From CAZKCI01 sp964551475 (GTDB taxonomy: Bacteria > Auribacterota > Erginobacteria > Erginobacterales > CAZKCI01), in contig CAZKCI010000112.1 in assembly GCA_964551475.1 (NCBI GenBank), positions 1 through 48,845 of the forward strand: 48,845 nt of DNA, given 5' to 3'. A program made the translations under genes and the position numbers. A model generated the notes under the pieces. It saw only the letters and a program-made list of their open reading frames with translations. It searched no databases and had not been told where the DNA came from. This document shows positions 24,404 to 32,272 of this stretch, piece by piece (positions within the stretch are counted from its first letter, which is position 1; every line of letters starts with the position of its first letter).

Positions 24404-25702
24404 TCACGTTCGCCTCCTCGGACCGGCGTGAACAACCATTGCGGGGTTCAGGGTCAAGACGTCCTTTACCCCCCCGCTCTGGTTGGGAACGTTCTGCCGG
24501 TACTCCTTGAGGTATCCCAGGCGCTTGGCGAGGCGGTAGTTCGACGCTATCACCTTCGACAATTCCTTCCACCGCCCGCCTTGGACGAGGTGTCCGAGCC
24601 CGATCTCCTCCGCCAGCGACCTCTTATTCCTTTCGATGACCTGCTGCCCCGGCCGGTGGCGGTGGAGCCAACTGAGGAAGTTCAACTGATGCGCCTGGAC
24701 GTATTGGCCGGGGGGAAGTATGCGCCGGATCTCCTGGTAGGGATCCCGGGGAAGCAGCCGGAAGTACCGTTGGTATTCAGCGACTAGGGCGGGATGGGGT
24801 TTGATCACGATCCTATAGGGGATGGCAGACCCACGGGGACGACTGGCGGTGGCGGCGACATAGCGGACCTTCTTGCCGGTGATGTCCTTATCGAGATAGC
24901 CGACCTGGATGAGAGGTGTTTTGGTGACAAGGATGTCGAATTTCGGATGCCGAGAGCCGGGAGGAGTCGTCTCCTTCCGGGAAACCACTTGTTGCGCCTT
25001 ACCCGCAAGCCCCCATAGAACCTTGTTGGCCTGCTGGACCTCGCGCCCGTCGTACTCCATCTTCCCCCTGGCCGTCCTCTTCCTCTCCAGTCCCATCGCC
25101 GTGTAAAGCTCGGAAAATCCGCCGATCTCGATGTTGCCGTCCCTGGTCACCTTGGCCAGGTCGCCCAGGAGGTTGAAGATGCCGTGGATGAGCCTGGTCT
25201 CCATTACGTTCAACCGAACCCCCTCGAACCCTCCGGTCAGCAGCGCCCCAAGCTGTTCCGCCTTGACCAAGTCGTTCCGCGCCCGGCTGGCGGTCAGATG
25301 CCTCCTGATCGTGCGCTCGGTGGCGAAGATCAGGTTGAGGAAGCTCTGGGAGACCTTCGTCTTCGCGGCGGATCGCGGGGGCTTCGTCGCGGCCTGGGGT
25401 AGCGGGCGCGAAGGGATGATCCCGCGTTCCAGGACGGGCTGGAGGTTACCGGCGAGGATCCCGGCGACTCGGATGGATTCGGTCTGGACCCGAGGCAACT
25501 CCGAGCCAGAGCCAATCTCCGCTTCCCACCGCCGCCCTTTCTCCACGGGGTCCTTGATCCGAGACCACTGGTCGAGCCAGGCGTCGGCTTCGGAGACGGG
25601 GAGGGCTTTCCTCTTCGCCACCAGACGGCGGAGGGAGAGGTGGGAACCGACTCCCAGCAGGAATCGCTCCAATTCTTGTCTGTCAACCCGAAGTGTTTTC
25701 AT
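24404..25702 (-). CDS. Putative replication initiator (Rep-like)
   Basis: 432 residues that I cannot assign to a named family from sequence. Residues ~115-400 contain winged-helix-like segments, for example FLNLIFATERTIRRHL, GGFSELYTAMGL and AHQLNFLSWLHRHRPG followed by a long helix, and the protein is strongly basic. The gene ends 18 bases from three iterons and an AT-rich block and is followed by the primase-helicase. That context is the main reason for the call. An intrinsic terminator sits only ~12 bases upstream of its start, which suggests attenuation of the rep message. The ATG at 25702 has no clear ribosome site. Alternative: a transcriptional regulator. Confidence 0.55.
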   Translation of the reverse strand: MKTLRVDRQELERFLLGVGSHLSLRRLVAKRKALPVSEADAWLDQWSRIKDPVEKGRRWEAEIGSGSELPRVQTESIRVAGILAGNLQPVLERGIIPSRPLPQAATKPPRSAAKTKVSQSFLNLIFATERTIRRHLTASRARNDLVKAEQLGALLTGGFEGVRLNVMETRLIHGIFNLLGDLAKVTRDGNIEIGGFSELYTAMGLERKRTARGKMEYDGREVQQANKVLWGLAGKAQQVVSRKETTPPGSRHPKFDILVTKTPLIQVGYLDKDITGKKVRYVAATASRPRGSAIPYRIVIKPHPALVAEYQRYFRLLPRDPYQEIRRILPPGQYVQAHQLNFLSWLHRHRPGQQVIERNKRSLAEEIGLGHLVQGGRWKELSKVIASNYRLAKRLGYLKEYRQNVPNQSGGVKDVLTLNPAMVVHAGPRRRT

Positions 25703-25713
25703 GGTGGCAAAGG

Positions 25714-25751
25714 ATAAAAAAACCGGCAGCCCCGAATGTCGGGACTGCCGG
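25714..25751 (-). terminator. Intrinsic terminator in the leader of the Rep-like gene
   Basis: CCGGCAG-CCCCGA-ATG-TCGGGA-CTGCCGG (25723-25751) forms a hairpin with a single mismatch. On the minus strand it is followed by seven U. It lies just before the rep ATG, so rep transcripts starting further upstream must read through it. Confidence 0.8.
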
Positions 25752-26175
25752 CGGAGATACCTGCCGTGACGTGAACGTCTGTTTACAGACTATCTCTCTC
25801 TATATTCTATATCTCCGAATTTCGCGCCGGAGAGGGTTTCCCGGGCTCCCATACCGTGGGCGCACCGTCATACCCGCTCCGTAAATGCCCCGGTCACACT
25901 GACACGTGGGGCGTAGCTTTGAAATCTTCTTTGACTTCTAACTCGACGTTCGGGTCTGAGCCCGACTCACAAAATACTTTACCTGACGTCAATATACCTG
26001 CGGTCCGGGGGAATTCAAGACCCCGCGAGCGATTTATAGGAATTTATTTTCGCATGGTGGGGAAAACCTTTCCCTGCCATCCCCCTCCCCTTCCACTCTC
26101 CGAGTGAGTTCGGTCATAAGGGATCTGTAGAGCTGTGGACTTCCGTCGGAGAACCAAAAGGGAAAGGAGGGCAAG
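25752..26175. other. Divergent control region between rep-like gene and rightward operon
   Basis: No gene is seen. It contains the dyad GTCTGT-TT-ACAGAC (25777-25790), an A/T-rich stretch (TATCTCTCTCTATATTCTATAT, split over 25791-25812) that could hold the rep promoter, and GGAAAGGAGGGCAAG just before the rightward gene at 26176. Promoter boxes cannot be fixed with confidence. Confidence 0.4.
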
Positions 26176-26679
26176 ATGATTACCCTGAACATCGGTGTGT
26201 CGAAAAAGCAGCAGGGCGAAGAGCAGTATTCCTCGGTGGGCGCCAACTGTTCCATCTCCTGCGAGGCCAGCGACGAGCTGGTGAAGAATCCCCCGGCTCT
26301 GCAGGCTCGTATCGCCGGGCTCTTTGAGGAGGTGAAGGCGGCGGTGGACCAGCAGATCGCCAATGGGAGCGGGAAGGCGAACGGCAACGGGAAGACGGTG
26401 GCGAACGGAAACGGAAACGGAACCCGGGTCGCCGTCACCGAAGAAGAGCCGCCGATCGTGAGGGAGCCGGAGAGGAGAAATCCCAACCAGGATCCCATTA
26501 TCACCCCAGCCCAGAAGAAATTCTTGATCGGCTTGCTGTCCCGACGCTTCAAGGGAGGCATCCGGGCTTTCGAGGAGAAGCTGAAGGCCGACGGGATCAA
26601 CTCCATAGGTGATCTGAGCCGGAAACAGGCCAGCGTTTTTCTCGAAGATCTCGCCGGGAAAAACGGGGGCGGGAAGTGA
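26176..26679 (+). CDS. Mobile-element protein with helical C-terminal domain
   Basis: 167 residues with a strong AAAGGAGG site. The N-terminus (ITLNIGVSKKQQGEEQYSSV...SISCEASDELV) resembles a domain found at the start of small phage proteins. A Gly/Asn-rich linker (GNGKTVANGNGNG) joins it to ITPAQKKFLIGLL...LSRKQASVFLEDLAGK, the same T-x-x-Q/LSxxxA domain as in the protein at 20510-20944. Its stop overlaps the start of the next gene (GTGA), so it is translated together with the PD-(D/E)XK nuclease and may be its partner in recombination. Confidence 0.75.
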   Translation: MITLNIGVSKKQQGEEQYSSVGANCSISCEASDELVKNPPALQARIAGLFEEVKAAVDQQIANGSGKANGNGKTVANGNGNGTRVAVTEEEPPIVREPERRNPNQDPIITPAQKKFLIGLLSRRFKGGIRAFEEKLKADGINSIGDLSRKQASVFLEDLAGKNGGGK

Positions 26680-27455
26680 GACCCTACCTGTCGGCGTCTT
26701 CAATCAACGCTTTCCTGAACTGCCCCCGGTATTTCGCTTTCGTCTACGAGGAGGAAGCGGAGCCGGCGCATGTCAGTTCAAACCTCCTCCTCGGGAGCGC
26801 CGTGCATCTGGCCGCGGCGAAGTTGTACCAGGCGATCCGCGGGAAGCAGAAGATCAAGAGGAGAGAGGTGGCGGCGGTGTTTTGTGACTCCCTCCTCGCC
26901 TTGAAGGAGAGCAATCCCCCGATCCTGTTCAACAAGGACGAGACTTTCGGTTCGCTGCTGGTTCAAGGCGTGGGTCTGATCGACTGCCTCGTCGAGAATA
27001 CACCACGGGACGAAGAAATCCTGGAGGTGGATTTCGAGATCAACGTCCCGATGAAGAACAGCGAGGGGAAAGACCTGGGAATCGGGTTGAAGTGTATTCT
27101 GGACAAGCTGTGCCGAGCGGAAGGGAAGGAAATCGCCGTCGATCTTAAAACCAGCGCCAGGAAGTACACCTCGGACAAGACGGAAAACGACATCCAGGCG
27201 TGCGCCTATACCTATGCCCTCGCCGCTCGGAACGGAGGAGGTCCCCAGAGGTTTCAATGGCAAGTGCTACTTAAGACCCCCACCCCCAGTATGGTGACGT
27301 ACGAGACCACCCTGGGTCCTCGGGACTTCGATCGTCTGTGGGCGACTGCTGAAAATATGCTACGCGGAGTTCAAGCGGGAGCGTATGCCCCGGTTCAGAG
27401 CTGGAGGTGCAAAACTTGCCCGTTCTCGGAACCGTGTCGTAGTTGGGGAAGTTAA
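26676..27455 (+). CDS. PD-(D/E)XK nuclease of the RecB/Cas4-like type with iron-sulfur cysteines
   Basis: 259 residues, starting at GTG 26676 inside the stop region of the preceding gene. Motifs: GSAVHLAAAKLY (conserved His), GLKCILDKL (Asp), IAVDLKTS (D/E-x-K as DLK), and QACAYTYAL. One cysteine in FLNCPRYF and three in CKTCPFSEPC match the 4Fe-4S ligands of Cas4/AddB-like nucleases. It probably processes DNA ends in replication or recombination of the element. There are no Cas genes or CRISPR arrays, so a Cas4 role is unlikely. Confidence 0.88.
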   Translation: MRPYLSASSINAFLNCPRYFAFVYEEEAEPAHVSSNLLLGSAVHLAAAKLYQAIRGKQKIKRREVAAVFCDSLLALKESNPPILFNKDETFGSLLVQGVGLIDCLVENTPRDEEILEVDFEINVPMKNSEGKDLGIGLKCILDKLCRAEGKEIAVDLKTSARKYTSDKTENDIQACAYTYALAARNGGGPQRFQWQVLLKTPTPSMVTYETTLGPRDFDRLWATAENMLRGVQAGAYAPVQSWRCKTCPFSEPCRSWGS

Positions 27456-27630
27456 GACGTTAACCGAGCGAGGGCGTCTGGACGACCAGGCGCCCTCGCT
27501 CTTTCTCTGAGGGAGGTGATTGACCTGAAAATAATCCGAATCGTCCGGGGGTTCCTGAACTCGCTCTCCGTGGACTATAGCCCAGGAGCAGACGGAAGCC
27601 ATCGGCTAACCATAGTGAAGGAGGCGCGCA

Positions 27631-27765
27631 GTGCCCAAGATCCCGTCCATCCCGTCAATCCCCCCCATCCCGCCAGACCTACGCGGCGCGCTAGTCGTTG
27701 CCGTATTCGAAATTCTTCGGTACGTCCTGCGGAAAATTCGGAAGAGGACAACCCCGATCAGGTGA
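27631..27765 (+). CDS. Small Pro/Ile-rich basic protein
   Basis: 44 residues from GTG 27631, six bases after GAAGGAGG. The sequence starts PKIPSIPSIPPIPPD and continues as an amphipathic basic helix (FEILRYVLRKIRKR). Short proteins opening with PKIPxIPxIP are found in phage genomes. A longer frame starting at GTG 27516 runs through the same DNA in another frame to 27809; its first ~40 codons (LKIIRIVRGFLNSLSVDYS) also look protein-like, so which of the two is used is not settled. The gap 27456-27630 holds nothing else. Confidence 0.4.
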   Translation: MPKIPSIPSIPPIPPDLRGALVVAVFEILRYVLRKIRKRTTPIR

Positions 27766-27805
27766 AAACCTTAACCGGGGACCGGACGGAAGGGAGGACT
27801 GACGG

Positions 27806-27958
27806 ATGACAACGCTCTGGGAAGCGACGGTAAATTCCCTGATCCGGAGGGTTGGGAGTGAGGCGGAAGTGGATCAGGAGCCCCCGATCCCCGAAGACGG
27901 AGACGAGGTTCTGTCCATCGTCAGCGACGGGAAACCGGGCGATGATGTTCCCTTCTGA
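27806..27958 (+). CDS. Small acidic protein ending in an SSB-like tip
   Basis: 50 residues, ATG 27806 with GGGAGGAC upstream. A short N-terminal helix (TTLWEATVNSLIRRVGS) is followed by an acidic, Pro-rich stretch and the end GDDVPF. That end is close to the DDDIPF tip by which SSB recruits DNA-repair enzymes. The element's own ssDNA-binding protein ends DEAPF. I infer it may bind the SSB-tip pocket of host or element proteins. It is the last gene of the rightward operon, just before a terminator. Confidence 0.6.
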   Translation: MTTLWEATVNSLIRRVGSEAEVDQEPPIPEDGDEVLSIVSDGKPGDDVPF

Positions 27959-27976
27959 TTTGGGAGGGAAGCTAAA

Positions 27977-28018
27977 AGTGGGGCGGCGGGATTCCTTTCC
28001 CCGCGCCCCACTTTTTTT
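27977..28018 (+). terminator. Rho-independent terminator of the rightward operon
   Basis: AGTGGGGCG-GCGGG and CCCGC-GCCCCACT form a GC-rich stem (27977-28011) followed by T7 (28012-28018). Confidence 0.9.
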
Positions 28019-28052
28019 ATCCCCTGATCGACGACGCGCCAGACGATTGCAA

Positions 28053-28551
28053 CCCCATTGTCCGGGCGGCGTTCCTTCAACTTCCCTGTCCAATGGAGAT
28101 TTCTGGTGACCTTAAGCGCAATTGTGCCGGCGGTCTTCCACGAACGTTATGGTTCGCGTGAGGATGAACCACCTGCCCGCCACCCCCGGCCAGCCCAGGA
28201 TCTCAAACGATCCCCAAGCGGAACCTGTCCAATGGAAATTTGCGGTGAACATACGCGCAATTGTGCCGGCGGTCTTCCACGAACGTTATGGCTCGCGTGA
28301 GGTTGAACCACCTGCCCGACACCCCCAACGACCCCATGATCTCAAACGATCCCCAGGCGGGACCTGTCCATACGACCCCATTGTCCGGGCGGCATTCCTT
28401 CGGCTTCCCTGTCCAATGGAAATTTGCGGTGATCTTTAAATTGGATTCCGCCACGACCGGCGGGGATGCGTTGCCCTTGCATGAAGCTGAACCACCTGCC
28501 CGACACCCCCGGCCACCCCATGATCTCGAACGATACCAAAGCGGAACCGAT
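28053..28551. repeat. Mosaic of diverged ~139-bp repeats
   Basis: Gap 28019-28577 has no credible gene. It is built from three repeated segments. A (ATTGTCCGGGCGGC...CCTGTCCAATGGA) occurs at 28053-28109 and 28376-28432. B (CGCAATTGTGCCGGCGGTCT...TGAACC) occurs at 28117-28187 and 28256-28326. C (GAACCACCTGCCCG...GATCTC-AACGAT...GCGG) occurs at 28166, 28305 and 28489. A and B themselves are diverged copies of one another. Copies are nearly identical over tens of bases but in shuffled order. It sits between two convergent operon ends. Confidence 0.8.
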
Positions 28552-28577
28552 CCGGTGGAGAGGCCTTCACCTTCACC

Positions 28578-28856
28578 TCACTTTACCTTGTCCCATCCAG
28601 TCCGCTCGTATCCCTTCTTCAGCCCCTCCGGCCCCACTATGAAACTGGGAGCCCAGCCGGTGCGGTTGACGAAATCATCCGCTGCTGGTCTTGGCCAGGG
28701 GCCGTCCCAATCCGTCCCGTGGGCAACCATGTGCTCGATCAGCTCCGCCTTGGTTTTGAATCCAGGGGTAATCGCGTCCTCGACCTCGCTGACCGTCTCA
28801 TGTACCGCCCACAACTCCACCCCATTCTCGATCGTCTTTCTCAGTTCGCGTCCCAT
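28578..28856 (-). CDS. Small hypothetical protein
   Basis: 92 residues with GGAGG eight bases before the ATG. Content: a helical N-terminus (KTIENGVELWAVHETVSEVE) and a Trp-rich C-terminal part (DWDGPWPRP, RTGWAPSF, RTGWDKVK). I do not recognise a family. It follows the VWA/metallopeptidase gene by 17 bases on the same strand, so it may belong to that unit. Confidence 0.6.
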   Translation of the reverse strand: MGRELRKTIENGVELWAVHETVSEVEDAITPGFKTKAELIEHMVAHGTDWDGPWPRPAADDFVNRTGWAPSFIVGPEGLKKGYERTGWDKVK

Positions 28857-28873
28857 CGTCGTCCTCCGTTATT

Positions 28874-30013
28874 TCACGACCTGGACATCTTCAGAACCTC
28901 TCCGAACGGCGGGGAGAACTTCTCGGCCGGGTACCTTCCCCCGAGGACCCAGAGAACCGGATACGCCGGGGCCTGCTCCGGGAATGCCGAGCACCAGCCG
29001 TCTGTGAGATACACGGCACACGCCGGCGTCAGTCCCCTCTCCTCAGCCCAGGCGAACCCCGGCCGATAGTCCGTTCCCCCGCCGCCCTTCGGTTCCAGCT
29101 TCAGCGGGATGTCTCCCGTGGTAAATCGCTGGCTGCCCTGGAACTTCGCGTCCACGTACACCACATCCATCTCTACCTGGTACGCCGCCATCACCGCCTG
29201 GGCTTCGCTGGCCAGGTCCTTCATGTCGTCCTGGCTGATAGAACCGGAGGTGTCGATGAGGAGAAGGATGGAGCCGGTGGGCTCGCTGGCGATCGAAGGG
29301 AGAAAGACGCCGCTGGTGGCGTAGCGACGGTTGGGCTCCTTCCAGGAATAGTCACCGTCGATGGTATCGGTGAGGTAGGACGCGAGGACCACTCGCCAGT
29401 CTATCTTCGGCTCCAGGATCTCCTTCACGAAGCGCTCCAGCCCCTCCGGCAACTCGTCTCTCGCTTTCGCGATCTGAGCCGCCTGAGAGATCGCAGTCTT
29501 CCAGGCGGCTTCCTGTTCCCGTATCTCGGACTGCGAGGGTTCTCCCCCGCCTTTACCAGGGTATTTCCTCACTTCTCCCGGGCCGCAACCCCCGGACCAA
29601 CCTTTGGGCGGCTTCTCCTGGAGCAGCGGATAGATCGATTCCGCAGACATTCCCCGATACTTCTCGTCCAGCAGCCAGTCGTCCGGGATCTCGAACCCGG
29701 ACTGTTTCAGGATTTCGTTCACCGCGTAATCGCAGGCGCTGTTCCAGCGCTGGTGATCCCGGGATCCTTCGCGCAGGTGGTGAAGCATCGACGGATGGCA
29801 GACCTCATGCGCGATGAACGACACCACCTCCGGCTCAGTCAGTTCCTGAATGAACTTCGGGTTGTAGGCGATCTTCGTCCCGTCGGTGTAACCGGTGGCG
29901 CATTCTCCGTCTCCGCAGGCCACAAACGGGAGACGGAGAGCCAGGCTCGCCCAGAACGGATGGTTCATCACCAGTACCGTCCTCGCCTTCGTCAGCTTCT
30001 TCTGGGCGCTCAC
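28874..30013 (-). CDS. Metallopeptidase plus VWA-like protein (DUF2201 type)
   Basis: 379 residues. Residues ~10-240 are a DUF2201-like putative metallopeptidase with HEVCH (69-73) and a second His pair just after. Residues ~247-379 form a VWA-like domain with the MIDAS motif DTSGS (254-258). Known biology: DUF2201/VWA proteins are usually coupled with MoxR AAA+ ATPases, and the pair acts in remodelling or metal-insertion chaperoning. Here a MoxR gene opens the same operon. Starts at GTG 30013, overlapping the preceding stop by four bases (GTGA), so translation is coupled. Confidence 0.87.
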   Translation of the reverse strand: MSAQKKLTKARTVLVMNHPFWASLALRLPFVACGDGECATGYTDGTKIAYNPKFIQELTEPEVVSFIAHEVCHPSMLHHLREGSRDHQRWNSACDYAVNEILKQSGFEIPDDWLLDEKYRGMSAESIYPLLQEKPPKGWSGGCGPGEVRKYPGKGGGEPSQSEIREQEAAWKTAISQAAQIAKARDELPEGLERFVKEILEPKIDWRVVLASYLTDTIDGDYSWKEPNRRYATSGVFLPSIASEPTGSILLLIDTSGSISQDDMKDLASEAQAVMAAYQVEMDVVYVDAKFQGSQRFTTGDIPLKLEPKGGGGTDYRPGFAWAEERGLTPACAVYLTDGWCSAFPEQAPAYPVLWVLGGRYPAEKFSPPFGEVLKMSRS

Positions 30014-30876
30014 TTGCCTCCACCTCCTCCGACGTAACCTTTCATCTTGTCCAGGATCTCCGAAGCTTCTTTCGCCACCTCTCCCCGGACGCCATCGGTC
30101 TTCCTCATCTCTTCCGGGGTGTGGCGAATGATTTTCTTCCGGATCTCATTCGTCATGCTGTTCAAGGCCGCATCCCCCGCGATATTCAGCTTGGGGAGGA
30201 TAGCGACGAGGTCGTGGACCTTCTCGACGACTGAGTCCCGGATGATCGCCTTGGGGTCGTTGAGCTTCTCGGAGAGGTGTCCCACTACCTCGTACAGTCT
30301 CTCCCACACGCTCCTCATCGCTTCTGCTTGGAGATCGGTCTGACGAGCCTCGATCTGGCGCTTCAGCTTCTCCACGTCCTCTTCCTGGAGCTTCACCCGC
30401 ACGTCATTGGCATCGGAAATCGGCGTGAAGTGCGTCTCGAAGCTGAACTTCCCTCGGAGGGCGCCGGGGCTCGGGTAATCGTCCTGTTTGAACAGACCCC
30501 CGAGGCTCTTCTTCGCGTCCTTGATCAGATCAGGGTAGAGGCTCAGGAACTTTTCGACCCGCGAGATAAACTGCTGCCGATAGGCGCTGATCTTCTTGGT
30601 GAAATCGAGGTAGAGGGTAGCGGGAAGCAGGCGGGACCCGTTGTCTCCCCAGGGCAGCGTAACGGAGTAGTGATACCGCCGGGCCTCGTAGACCAGCTGC
30701 CAGATCTTCTGGATCTCCTCTCTCGCGACCAGGGATTTGTTCACCCGGGCGTATGCCGGGTCGTTCTTATACTCATTCGAGACGCTCTGGGAGGCATCCG
30801 CGTCGTGGATCCTGGCGCTCCAGTTACCGATCCTAATATCTACGAGCAAGGCTTTCTCGGGAAGTTTCGTCAACAT
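30010..30876 (-). CDS. DUF3150-like protein of the MoxR operon
   Basis: 288 residues, mostly helical: LYLDFTKKISAYRQQFISRVEKFLSLYPDLI, a GGLFKQDDYPS segment, then FSFETHFTPISDANDVRV and long helices to a Gly-rich end. It resembles the DUF3150 phage proteins that sit between a MoxR ATPase and a VWA protein. I judge this from pattern only. AAGGAGGG precedes the ATG. Probably an adaptor between ATPase and VWA/metallopeptidase. Confidence 0.65.
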   Translation of the reverse strand: MLTKLPEKALLVDIRIGNWSARIHDADASQSVSNEYKNDPAYARVNKSLVAREEIQKIWQLVYEARRYHYSVTLPWGDNGSRLLPATLYLDFTKKISAYRQQFISRVEKFLSLYPDLIKDAKKSLGGLFKQDDYPSPGALRGKFSFETHFTPISDANDVRVKLQEEDVEKLKRQIEARQTDLQAEAMRSVWERLYEVVGHLSEKLNDPKAIIRDSVVEKVHDLVAILPKLNIAGDAALNSMTNEIRKKIIRHTPEEMRKTDGVRGEVAKEASEILDKMKGYVGGGGGK

Positions 30877-30892
30877 GAGATGTTCCCTCCTT

Positions 30893-31891
30893 TTAGATGA
30901 CTACGTCTTGGTGTTTGAGGAACCACTCTTGGTACGGCTTGGTCTGACCGAGTTCACGGTTGCGGGTAAGTGCATCCGTGATGAGCCGGACGTTGAACTC
31001 ATCGGGAAGCCGGTTGGAAAAGCGCACGATGGAATCGAAGTTCTTCTCTGTCGCCTTGGCCGCGAGCGCTCCGGTGAGGGCGTAGAGCGTGGCTGGGTCT
31101 TCCGGTATCTCCACCTTCTCGGGATGAGAAATGACGTAAGCTGGATCCGGCAGGGAGCGATAGATTTTCAGGAAACCCAGCAGCTCCGTGGCGAACCCCT
31201 CGCCACAACACCCCGTGAATAGCTCATGCCATGTCTCTTCGGGATACCCGGCTTTGATCACGTCGCCACACTTGGCTACGCTTCTCGGGCAGGGGGAGTT
31301 CTTGATCTCTCTACTCGGCGTGAACTGATGAAGAAGCTCGGGACGGAAACGGATGAAGGCGACGAGTTCAGCCGGAGTGCCGCTGGTGATGGCCCAGCGC
31401 GCCCAGTCGTCTACGTCAACGTCGAGCTCAAGAATCAGGAAGCGGCTTTTGACGGGCTCGAGGATCGATTGGACACCGGCGAGGTCCGTGGCGCGGTTGG
31501 TGGCACCGACGAAGACGACGTGTTCCTTGTTGATGGAGTGGCCGTTGATCTGTCCGCCGAGCACCAGCTGCATCAGAGATGCCTGCACGGCTGGCCTGGC
31601 TTGGCCTAAATCGTCGAAAAACATGATCGTGAGCGAGTCGGCTTTCATAAGGGCCAGGAGATCGCCAAATGGGAGAAAATCTGCGTGCGTCTTGCCGACG
31701 GGGAACGGGTAACCTTTGAAATCCGTCGGGTCGCTGACTACGGGATGGGAGACGATCAGATTGGCCTTGGCCTCGTCGGCGGCCTGGGCCGTTAGGTCGG
31801 ATTTACCGATTCCAGGAGCTCCGGTGATGAGGATGTTCTGGCGATTGCGAAAGGCCGTCACTAGGACGGCCTTCAAAACGGAAGGCTTCAT
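30893..31891 (-). CDS. MoxR-type AAA+ ATPase
   Basis: 332 residues. Walker A GAPGIGKS (24-31), Walker B IMFFDDLGQA (~88-97), sensor-1 Asn in GATNRATD, arginine finger region LEPVKSRF. The insert and lid order fit the MoxR group. GGGGGAG precedes the ATG. It is the first gene of the three- or four-gene unit with the DUF3150-like and VWA/metallopeptidase proteins. Such pairs use ATP to remodel a target complex; the target here is unknown. Confidence 0.9.
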   Translation of the reverse strand: MKPSVLKAVLVTAFRNRQNILITGAPGIGKSDLTAQAADEAKANLIVSHPVVSDPTDFKGYPFPVGKTHADFLPFGDLLALMKADSLTIMFFDDLGQARPAVQASLMQLVLGGQINGHSINKEHVVFVGATNRATDLAGVQSILEPVKSRFLILELDVDVDDWARWAITSGTPAELVAFIRFRPELLHQFTPSREIKNSPCPRSVAKCGDVIKAGYPEETWHELFTGCCGEGFATELLGFLKIYRSLPDPAYVISHPEKVEIPEDPATLYALTGALAAKATEKNFDSIVRFSNRLPDEFNVRLITDALTRNRELGQTKPYQEWFLKHQDVVI

Positions 31892-32272
31892 GATCTCCCC
31901 CTTTCATCTGCAAGTGGTTATGGAGATATTCCCGATACCACTTGCCTTATGACGCAGGGGGAGTTGGAACAGGGGGAAACGAGGAGTAGGTAATCATGGG
32001 GGTGCGTCGGCCAGCCCCTATAAATAGGCAGGCGACCAGCCCGAAACTCTTTGACCAAATGCCTCGTCAGTCAGCAGCCGGCAAGATGTACCTTGCCACA
32101 AGCCACGTCACGCTGGCTTGGGGTGCCGTTGCGTGGTATGAACAAGGCGAGTTAGATAGTCACCCCAACCGAAGCGGATCTAAAGATCTGCACCCACCTT
32201 GCTGATTTAATTGTGGAACAACTTGCCCCTCACTCTATACAATGCCATTCTAGGCAACCGCACGGTGACTCC
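31892..32272. promoter_or_regulatory. Control region of the MoxR unit with 9-bp inverted repeat
   Basis: No gene is supported in this 381-bp gap. GCAAGTGGT (31910-31918) and ACCACTTGC (31937-31945) are perfect complements centred 19-27 bases upstream of the MoxR ATG, a good position for a repressor site. The rest (31946-32272) is featureless apart from the change to the AT-richer region and the start of the restriction gene. Confidence 0.45.

Noticed and set aside
26676..27455. Cas4 and a possible CRISPR locus
   Set aside because: The nuclease has Cas4-like cysteines, but there is no cas1/cas2 and no spaced repeat array in the window.
27516..27809. Frame of 97 codons starting at GTG 27516
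   Set aside because: The GGAGG site abuts the start, and the second half overlaps the 44-codon gene with a better start; its C-terminal half is low-complexity. Kept only as an alternative.
28122..28439. Overlapping frames in the mosaic repeat
   Set aside because: Frames exist on both strands, all arise from the repeat unit, and none has a ribosome site.
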